NCBI GenBank assembly: GCA_025352865.1
Contig: JANXSB010000600.1
Span: 1 to 5,841 of the forward strand
Source: Chthoniobacter sp.
GTDB lineage: Bacteria; Verrucomicrobiota; Verrucomicrobiia; Chthoniobacterales; Chthoniobacteraceae
Length of the DNA stretch: 5,841 nucleotides
Reading direction: 5' to 3'
Positions 1 through 5,019 of this stretch are shown here, one piece after another; the stretch's first letter is position 1, and each line of letters starts with the position of its first letter. The position numbers and the translations under genes were made by a program. The notes beneath the pieces were generated by a model. That model ran no database searches. It was not told the DNA's origin and worked only from the letters and a program-made list of their open reading frames with translations.

Positions 1-2
1 AG

Positions 3-311
3 GCGGGGATCAAGGCGGTGGAGGTCATCGACGACTGCGTGCGGCAGGTCGTGGAGAAAACGCTCGCGCTCGGCGGGCAACTCATCCTCCTCGCCGACCA
101 CGGCAACTGCGAACTCATGCGCAACCCCGACGGCACGCCCAACACCGCGCACACCACGAACCTCGTGCATTTCATCCACGTCTCGCCGCAGCCTGCCGAC
201 GGGAAAATCGAAAGCGGCATCCTCGCCGATGTCGCGCCCACCTTGCTCGCGCTCCTCGGCGTGGCGCAGCCCGCCGAGATGACCGGCAAAAACCGCGTCA
301 CACGCGGGTAG
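3..311 (+). CDS. gpmI: 2,3-bisphosphoglycerate-independent phosphoglycerate mutase, 3' part
   Basis: This is the C-terminal part (about 102 residues) of the cytoplasmic Mn-dependent enzyme that interconverts 3-phosphoglycerate and 2-phosphoglycerate in glycolysis and gluconeogenesis. The reading frame is open from the window edge, so the true start lies outside. The metal-site motif LLADHGNCELM and the following NTAHTTNLVHFIHV (the second metal/active-site histidine region) are both present. The usual closing pattern, ILADVAPTLLALLG followed by EMTGK, is also intact, so the end is real. The family is about 510-550 residues long, so roughly four fifths is missing on the left only because of the window boundary. 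The stop codon TAG (309-311) lies inside the inverted repeat that begins at 307, so the last residue and stop come from repeat sequence. No other family shares this motif set. Confidence 0.96.
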   Translation, partial: AGIKAVEVIDDCVRQVVEKTLALGGQLILLADHGNCELMRNPDGTPNTAHTTNLVHFIHVSPQPADGKIESGILADVAPTLLALLGVAQPAEMTGKNRVTRG

Positions 312-567
312 GGACGGCACTCCGCTGCCGTCCGCGGCGAGGTGGTGCAGGCTCCGGGGAGCGCGTGCTTCCAGCACGTTGGTTTCGGCATCCTGCCGAA
401 ACGCACTTCCCACCGCGCGTGGAGTGATGCCGCGCGCTTCCCGGATTCGGCGCGTCAGGAAGTTCGCGAAGGCGGAACGCCTTCGCCAGCGCGCCGGAGG
501 CACGCGCTCCCCGGCACCCGCCGCCTCGCTGCGCTCGCCCCGGACGGCACGGAGTGCCGTCCCTACC
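307..567. repeat. Intergenic hairpin block bounded by inverted repeats (MITE/REP-like)
   Basis: The ends are exact 18-nt inverted copies: GGTAGGGACGGCACTCCG at 307-324, and its reverse complement at 550-567. With one extra base in the left copy, the similarity extends inward to about 341 and 534. The interior is a string of short palindromes with 3-nt loops. They are 312-333 (GGACGGCA arms, TCC near the centre), 364-378 (CGTGCT-TCC-AGCACG), 382-402 (9-bp arms, TCC loop), 466-486 (9-bp arms, GAA loop), 489-505 (7-bp arms with one C.A mismatch, GGA loop) and 542-562 (9-bp arms, GGA loop). Loops read TCC in the left half and mostly GGA in the right half, so the block is roughly an inverted arrangement of one hairpin type. 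No ORF here looks coding. It resembles REP or MITE-type non-autonomous elements. No target-site duplication is clear, so mobility is an inference. Confidence 0.8.
542..562. repeat. Perfect GGACGGCAC hairpin (9-bp stem, 3-nt loop)
   Basis: GGACGGCAC (542-550), GGA (551-553) and GTGCCGTCC (554-562) form a perfect palindrome at the right edge of the repeat block. The left edge (312-333) holds the same hairpin in the opposite orientation, with one inserted C. A run of seven T lies at 575-581 but is 12 nt away from the stem. This is therefore not a canonical intrinsic terminator, though the hairpin could still block 3' exonucleases on the gpmI transcript. Confidence 0.8.
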
Positions 568-585
568 TGCGCGCTTTTTTTCGCA

Positions 586-613
586 TTGCGCGGGACGCGC
601 GGATTCGTAGCTT
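586..613 (+). promoter_or_regulatory. Possible promoter for tRNA-Gln
   Basis: TTGCGC (586-591) and TAGCTT (608-613) are separated by 16 nt and lie about 37 nt upstream of the mature tRNA 5' end. Both boxes match sigma-70 consensus only partly, and the local sequence is GC-rich, so this is a weak prediction that rests mainly on position. Confidence 0.3.
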
Positions 614-649
614 GCGCTCCCGTTTTGCGCCGAATGGCGCGCGGCGACT

Positions 650-720
650 TGTCCCGTGGTGTAACGGTAGCACAAGGGTCTTTGAAGCCCTTTGTCATGG
701 TTCAAATCCATGCGGGACAG
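650..720 (+). tRNA. tRNA-Gln (UUG anticodon)
   Basis: The full cloverleaf can be folded by hand. The acceptor arm is 650-656 with 713-719, seven Watson-Crick pairs, including the U1-A72 pair typical of glutamine tRNAs, and the discriminator is G720. The D-stem is 659-661 with 671-673. The anticodon stem is 675-679 with 687-691, closed by one G-U pair. The loop is CTTTGAA (680-686), with anticodon TTG at 682-684. The T-stem is 696-700 with 708-712, around the loop TTCAAAT. The 3' CCA is not encoded, because position 721 onward reads CGCG, so it must be added after transcription. The Rrf2 gene starts 47 nt downstream on the same strand. Confidence 0.96.
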
Positions 721-767
721 CGCGCGGGCTTGTCGGGCGGAGTGGTGGAGATTAGCGTGCGCGCCAC

Positions 768-1379
768 ATGAAGATTTCCAAACGCGGCGAATACGCCCTC
801 CGCGCCCTCATCGACTTCGGCATCGCCCACGAGCTGGGGCGTCCGCTGCTGAAGATCAATGAACTCGTCTCGAAGGAGCGGCTGCCTGTGAAATTCCTCG
901 AGCAGATCCTCACTCAGCTCCGCGAGGCCGGCTACATTGAGACGAAGCGCGGGAAGGCCGGCGGATACTTGCTCGCAAAGCCGGCGCGCGAAATCAGCCT
1001 GGGCAAAGTCATCCGCCTCATCGACGGCCCGCTCGCCCCGATCTCGTGTGTGAGCGTGACGGCCTACGAGCGCTGCTCGTGCCCGGACGAGGATCACTGC
1101 GGCCTGCGCATGCTCATGCTCGACGTGCGCAACGCCATCGCCCGCATCCTCGACCGCTACGTGCTCGCGGACGTGGTCGAGATCACGCTGCGCAAAATGC
1201 GGCGCGACGGCGTGCCGATTCCGTTCATGGTCGAGCAACTGCTCACCTCCGCGCCGGTGGCGAAAGGCGAGCCGACTTTCGTGGAGGAGAACCCCGCGGG
1301 CGGCTTCCTCGCGGAACTCGCGCAGGAGACAGCGCGGGTGAAAGCCCAGTCACCGGCGAAGCGCAAAGCCGCGCGCTGA
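768..1379 (+). CDS. Rrf2-family transcriptional regulator with a Cys cluster and long C-terminal tail
   Basis: This is a cytoplasmic DNA-binding repressor or activator of the Rrf2/IscR/NsrR family. The N-terminus MKISKRGEYALRALIDF and the winged-helix segment with LPVKFLEQILTQLREAGY and RGKAGGYLLAKP (about residues 36-72) are the family signature. Four cysteines (C94, C103, C105, C111; spacing C-x8-C-x-C-x5-C) sit where Fe-S-binding members carry their cluster ligands. A [2Fe-2S]- or thiol-based sensor is therefore plausible, but which signal it senses cannot be told. At 203 residues it is longer than the usual 130-165; the extra part from about residue 140 ends in a basic, Ala-rich tail. ATG 768 is the only possible start, because an in-frame TAG lies at 753-755; the nearest GGAG (747-750) is far off. 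Its stop at 1377-1379 touches the Shine-Dalgarno site of the prepilin peptidase gene. No Fe-S assembly or cysteine synthesis gene is adjacent in the window. Confidence 0.93.
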   Translation: MKISKRGEYALRALIDFGIAHELGRPLLKINELVSKERLPVKFLEQILTQLREAGYIETKRGKAGGYLLAKPAREISLGKVIRLIDGPLAPISCVSVTAYERCSCPDEDHCGLRMLMLDVRNAIARILDRYVLADVVEITLRKMRRDGVPIPFMVEQLLTSAPVAKGEPTFVEENPAGGFLAELAQETARVKAQSPAKRKAAR

Positions 1380-1391
1380 GGTGTTCGCGCA

Positions 1392-2537
1392 TTGACGCGG
1401 GCACACGCGCTGCTTTCCTTCGCGCCGGTGCTCCCGCCTTTCTACGATACCCTCTTCGCCGCGTTCGCCTTCATCCTCGGCGCGTGCATCGGCTCCTTCC
1501 TCAATGTCTGCATCTACCGCATGCCGCTCGGCCTGTCGGTCAATGAGCCGAAGCGTTCCTTCTGCCCGTCGTGCAAATACCAGATTCCGCTGCACCACAA
1601 TATCCCGCTGCTCACCTGGCTCGTGCTGCGCGGGAAATGCGCGAACTGCGGCGGGCGCATTTCCTTTCGCTACTTCGGCGTGGAACTGCTCACGGGGCTG
1701 CTCTTTCTCGCCGTGTGGCTGAAGGTGTGGCCGGCGGGCGCGTGGGTGCTGGCGCTGCCGTACTGGATCATGGCCGCGCTCCTCATCGTCGCCACGTTCA
1801 TCGACTTCGAGCACTTCATCATCCCGGATGAAATCACCATCGGCGGCACGGTCGCGGGCGTGCTGCTGAGCTTCGCGATTCCCACGCTGCAAGGGCAGGG
1901 GACCAACGTGGCCGGCGGGCTGTGGTCGCTCGTCGGCGCGGGCGCGGGCTTCGCGGCGCTCTGCCTCGTGGTGCAGCTCGGGAAGATGGCCTTCGGCAAA
2001 AAGCGGCTCACCTACGAAAAGCCCACGCCCTTCACCTGGACGCGCCGCGACCAGGAGGCGGACTTCATCGTGGGCGACGAGGCGATGCTGTGGAGCGATT
2101 TTTTCTACCGCGGCACCGAGCAGGTGCTCATGCAATGCGCGTGGCTGGAGATCGATGGCGAGCGCTTTGAAAACGCCGCCGTCCGCTGCGAATGCGAATG
2201 GCTCCACCTCGGCGCGCGAAAGTGGGAGCTGGTGAAAACCGATGTCATCCGCGGCGAAGTCACCGCCGTCACCTTCCCGCGCGAGGCGATGGGTTTCGGC
2301 GACGTGAAATTCATCGCGTGCATCGGCGCGTTCCTCGGCTGGAAAGCGGTCGCCTTCACGATCATGAGCGCGTCCATGTTTGGCGCGGTCGTGGGCTTGC
2401 TGACCATCGTGGTCGGGCGGCGCGAGTGGTCGGCGAAGATTCCCTTCGGCCCCTACCTCGCGCTCGGCGCTTTGCTGTGGCTCTTCGCCGGGCCGGAGCT
2501 GGTGCGGTGGTATCTGGCGATGACGCTTCCGGCTTAG
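1392..2537 (+). CDS. pilD: Prepilin peptidase / N-methyltransferase (A24 family) with a large insert
   Basis: This integral inner-membrane aspartyl protease cleaves the leader of type IV prepilins or type II secretion pseudopilins and normally N-methylates the new N-terminus. The N-terminal domain has GSFLNVCIYRMP (residues 34-45) and the zinc-binding cysteine pairs C58/C61 and C83/C86, typical of bifunctional PilD. The catalytic aspartates are D138 in FIDFEHFIIPDEIT and D304 in GFGDVK. Hydrophobic segments lie at about 17-42, 98-112, 117-137, 150-165, 173-196 and three after 304. Residues about 200-297 form a polar insert absent from E. coli-type PilD, rich in Trp, Glu and Arg, with the two catalytic halves on either side. 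The start is TTG 1392, preceded at 8 nt by GAGGTG (1378-1383), which overlaps the stop of the upstream Rrf2 gene and suggests translational coupling. GTG 1428 is the alternative. No pilin gene is in the window. Confidence 0.95.
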   Translation: MTRAHALLSFAPVLPPFYDTLFAAFAFILGACIGSFLNVCIYRMPLGLSVNEPKRSFCPSCKYQIPLHHNIPLLTWLVLRGKCANCGGRISFRYFGVELLTGLLFLAVWLKVWPAGAWVLALPYWIMAALLIVATFIDFEHFIIPDEITIGGTVAGVLLSFAIPTLQGQGTNVAGGLWSLVGAGAGFAALCLVVQLGKMAFGKKRLTYEKPTPFTWTRRDQEADFIVGDEAMLWSDFFYRGTEQVLMQCAWLEIDGERFENAAVRCECEWLHLGARKWELVKTDVIRGEVTAVTFPREAMGFGDVKFIACIGAFLGWKAVAFTIMSASMFGAVVGLLTIVVGRREWSAKIPFGPYLALGALLWLFAGPELVRWYLAMTLPA

Positions 2538-2573
2538 AATATCCGCGTTGGTGAGTTATCGGTGGCACCACGC

Positions 2574-4317
2574 ATGATTTCTCGCGCCGCATTTTTGCTT
2601 TTGTTCACCACGCTGGCCGCATCGGGCGCGGAGAGGGTGAGCTTCAATCGCGACATCCGGCCGATCCTTTCGGAGAACTGTTTTTTCTGCCACGGGCAGG
2701 ACGCGAAGCACCGCGAGGCGGACCTGCGGCTCGACGAGCGCGGGGAGGCGCTGCGCGATCTCGGCGGGTATGCGGCGGTGGTGCCGGGGCAGCCGGAGAA
2801 AAGCGAAATCATCGCGCGGCTCACATCGCACGACCGCGACGAGGTGATGCCGCCGCGGAAGTCGAACCGGCATGTCTCGCCGGAGCAGATCGCGCTGCTG
2901 CGGCAGTGGATCGCGGAGGGCGCGGCGTATCAAAAGCACTGGGCGTATCTGCCCGCGGAGCGCGCGCCGCTGCCGGAGGTGCGGGATGTGAAATGGGCGC
3001 GGCAGCCGTTCGACCGCTTCGTGCTGGCGCGGCTGGAAAAGGAGGCGCTCGCGCCATCGCCGGAGGCGCGGCCTGAGACGTGGCTGCGCCGCGCGGGCTT
3101 CGATCTCACGGGCCTGCCGCCGACGCCGGCGGAGCTGGACGCCTTTGCCGCGGACGTGGCGGCGCGCGGGGAAAAGGCCTACGAGGACGCGGCGGACGGA
3201 CTGCTGAAATCGCCGCACTTCGGCGAGCGGCTGGCGATCGACTGGCTGGACGCGGCGCGCTACGCGGACACGCACGGCTTTAACAACGACGCGCAACGCT
3301 CGATGTGGCGCTGGCGCGACTGGGTCATCGAGGCGTTCAACGCGGGGATGCCCTACGACCGCTTTCTCACCGAGCAGCTCGCGGGCGATCTACTGCCGCA
3401 GCCGACGCTGGAGCAGCGCATCGCCACGGGCTTTGCGCGCAACCATGTCATCAACAGCGAGGGCGGGATCATTGATGAGGAATACCGCGTGGAATACGTG
3501 GCCGACCGCGTACGCACGATGAGCACGGCGTGGCTCGGCCTGACCACGGAATGCGCGCGCTGCCACGACCACAAGTTCGACGCCATCACGCAGCGCGATT
3601 TCTACCGGCTCTACGCTTTTTTCAACAACGTGCCCGAGCACGGCGAAGACGGGCGCGTGGCGAATGCGGTGCCGATGATCCCCGCGCCGACGCCCGCGCA
3701 GCAGGCTGAACTCGCGGCGCAGGAGCGCGAGCTGGCGGCGCTCGACGCGCGGATCGCGCAGGCTCCGGCGTGGCGCGCGGAGGATGCGGAGGCGGTGAGG
3801 GGAATGATTGCCGCGATGGCGAAGGATGCGACGCCGCGGCTGCTCGAAGCGGAGACGGCGGGGGATGGCGTGGTGGGCAACGGCGTGCGCGCGGAGGTGG
3901 AGAAGGCGGCGGCGAAAATCCCGGCGGCGAAGCTGGATTTCAAAAAGCCGGAGGGCGCGGCGCTCGAACTCTGGATCAGGCCGGATGCGGAAAATCCGCG
4001 CGATGTGGCGCTGCTCTCCGCGCTGGACTACAGCGGCTCGCCGGCGGACGCGGCGTATGGCCGGGGCCGCGAGCTGCGGCTCGTGGACGGCGAGCTGGAA
4101 TGGCGCGAGAGCATGCGCTCGCCGGTGTACGGGCGGATCGTGCGCAGCGAGGGTGCGGCCATTCGCGCGGGCGAGTGGCGGCAGGTGGTGGTGAGTCTCG
4201 CGGCGGGAAAAACGGCGGCGTCCGTGCGCGTCTTTGCGGATGGCGAGGAGCTGCCGACGCGCGCGCTACGACGGCCTGATGAGCGAAGCACCCGGGGGGG
4301 ATTTTCTCGTCGGTGCG
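2574..4317 (+). CDS. Secreted cytochrome c (PSCyt1)-DUF1549-LamG protein, 3' truncated and frameshifted
   Basis: This is a large exported protein of the type abundant in Planctomycetota and Verrucomicrobiota, often linked to breakdown of complex polysaccharides; the reaction is unknown. A signal peptide covers residues 1-18. PSCyt1 follows, with heme motif CFFCH (36-40) and a likely distal Met in VMPPRK (M92). A linker holding HWAYLP leads to DUF1549 at about 146-355, with FDLTGLPPTP, ARYADTHGF and a second CxxCH at 327-331. An Ala/Glu-rich stretch comes next, then a LamG/concanavalin-like domain from about 462 (ALELWIRPDAENPRD). The frame should continue as YDGLMSEAPGGDFLVGA, but this reads only after a +1 shift at about 4266. 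The sequence then turns into foreign DNA near 4317, so the expected C-terminal DUF1553 part (several hundred residues) is missing. The unshifted frame runs on meaninglessly to 4475. ATG 2574 is chosen (GGTGG 8 nt upstream); GTG 2562 with GGTGAG 6 nt upstream is equally possible. It begins 36 bp after the peptidase gene. Confidence 0.9.
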
Positions 4318-4330
4318 TGTCATATTTGGT
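4291..4330. other. Junction between GC-rich and lower-GC DNA (probable chimera point)
   Basis: Up to about 4317 the + strand still reads as LamG protein sequence in the shifted frame (GGDFLVGA). From about 4320 the - strand reads as a different protein with a signal peptide. GC content, codon use and coding strand all change here, and both genes are cut. The exact point cannot be fixed, because the - strand frame also stays open through 4290-4320. The seven-G run at 4294-4300 lies at the edge. No transposase, integrase, tRNA remnant or direct repeat marks the site, which favours an artificial join over a mobile-element boundary. Confidence 0.75.
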
Positions 4331-4569
4331 GGCGTCACAACTGGTGCATCAAAGCGCACCGCCGAGCTATTCGATGCTATCGTATCATCGACTTTTGAGG
4401 CCGTTCCACTCAGCGTGCCTGTTTCTGGCTCAATTGTATTTGGAACTGGTGTTGCTGCATGGGCGCCAAAGATAAAGGCCGCGCCGACAACCGCGAAAGC
4501 AACCACGCCCATACTCATCATGACTTGACGCAAAGAATAGTGTTTGGGATCTTTAGTGCTTTTTTGCAT
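4320..4569 (-). CDS. Secreted or anchored protein with CBM6/35-like start, C-terminus lost
   Basis: The protein begins MQKSTKDPKHYSLRQVMM and has a hydrophobic segment at about residues 17-38. This is followed by an AHA-A site that fits signal peptidase I, so it is probably exported. The mature part starts with IEPETGTLSGTASKVDD and SSAVRF, a pattern like the first strands of CBM6/CBM35 carbohydrate-binding domains (E-x-E, LSG, A-x-V-x-D, SA-V-F). From memory it is common in exported Saccharibacteria proteins. Only about 85 residues precede the junction; downstream of it the frame reads through antisense DNA of the cytochrome/DUF1549 gene and has no meaning. No Shine-Dalgarno site is visible; a -10-like TATACT ends 6 nt before the ATG. 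It starts 27 bp after the metallopeptidase stop on the same strand. The full-length function is unknown. Confidence 0.7.
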
Positions 4570-4575
4570 ATAGAC

Positions 4576-4581
4576 AGTATA
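4576..4581 (-). promoter_or_regulatory. -10-like TATACT directly before the secreted-protein start
   Basis: Read on the - strand, TATACT is followed by 6 nt and then ATG (4569-4567). Transcription would begin at or next to the start codon and give a leaderless mRNA, which fits the lack of a Shine-Dalgarno site. No good -35 box is seen at 16-18 nt upstream, and the hexamer overlaps the short gap after the preceding gene. Confidence 0.35.
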
Positions 4582-4596
4582 CCTCGACTAAAATAG

Positions 4597-5019
4597 CTAT
4601 GGATTAATATCGTTAAAATAATTCCCCGACATAGTAGCGGAATGTGAAGCTATGAACCGTTTATAATTAGCAACTTTTTTGGCGAGATTCGGATCATCAA
4701 TAATCCAGCCCTTTAACTGGTGATAATACGAGCTCGTCATCAAATAACCGAAGATTTCAGCTTTATCTTCTTCGATCGCCGAAGCCCCATAGCCTGTCGA
4801 AAAACCTTTGATGGGATGCTGGCCGGTTAAACATGTATTGACGGCTTCATAGCACGATACCCCGCCCTTGCCATTCGTAAAGCCAGGCGCGTTATACGCT
4901 AGCCAGTCGGGATCATAGGGCGCGTAACTTTTGTAGTAAGTGTAGGTAAATAAATGATCATACTCGTGATGAATGACTTCATGGGCATAGTTGCCGGCGT
5001 AGGCCGGGTCATAGTACAT
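4597..5019 (-). CDS. Zinc metallopeptidase domain (HExxH), probably the 3' part of a frameshifted gene
   Basis: This 140-residue open frame starts at an internal-looking MYYDPAYAGNY and carries HEVIHHEYDH (residues 13-22). That stretch holds two abutting HExxH motifs, HEVIH and HEYDH. A downstream AIEEDKAEIFGYL (81-93) resembles the E-D-x-x-E segment that gives the third zinc ligand in several zincin families. The prediction is an extracytoplasmic zinc protease; the substrate is unknown. Its start overlaps the end of the zinc-ribbon/TM protein by 11 nt. Upstream of the ATG this frame stays open and reads ARSGQLHLTPSQE until a TAG just after the point where the other frame reads NLAV. This indicates one original protein of about 390-400 residues broken by a 1-nt indel near 5056-5068. 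C56 and C63 could form a disulfide. The stop is TAG at 4599-4597. Confidence 0.75.
   Translation of the reverse strand: MYYDPAYAGNYAHEVIHHEYDHLFTYTYYKSYAPYDPDWLAYNAPGFTNGKGGVSCYEAVNTCLTGQHPIKGFSTGYGASAIEEDKAEIFGYLMTSSYYHQLKGWIIDDPNLAKKVANYKRFIASHSATMSGNYFNDINP

Noticed and set aside
542..581. Hairpin followed by a seven-T run, as an intrinsic terminator of gpmI
   Set aside because: The T run starts 12 nt after the stem, and the hairpin is explained as a copy of the repeat. It may slow exonucleases but is not a canonical terminator.
298..771. Three overlapping open frames of 130-137 codons (298-711 on -, 342-755 and 379-771 on +)
   Set aside because: They lie across the hairpin block and the tRNA gene, are rich in Arg, Ala and Pro as expected from random GC-rich frames, and contain no recognisable domain.
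1350..2207. A 285-codon frame on the - strand inside the prepilin peptidase gene
   Set aside because: It is antisense to a clearly coding gene with intact catalytic motifs, and its His/Arg/Glu/Ala-rich content is typical of a shadow frame in high-GC DNA.
2556..3296. A 246-codon frame on the - strand inside the DUF1549 gene
   Set aside because: It is an Arg/Val/Leu-rich shadow of a gene with heme motifs and DUF1549 signatures on the + strand.
3976..4319. Continuation of the secreted protein on the - strand beyond the junction
   Set aside because: The frame stays open by chance through antisense DNA of the LamG region; its Arg/Pro/Ala-rich content is unlike the N-terminal part.
4318..4475. 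The last 53 codons of the DUF1549 frame on the + strand (up to the TAG at 4475)
   Set aside because: They run through lower-GC DNA that codes on the - strand, and the translation (for example VASQLVHQSAPPSYSML) has no similarity to a LamG or DUF1553 region.
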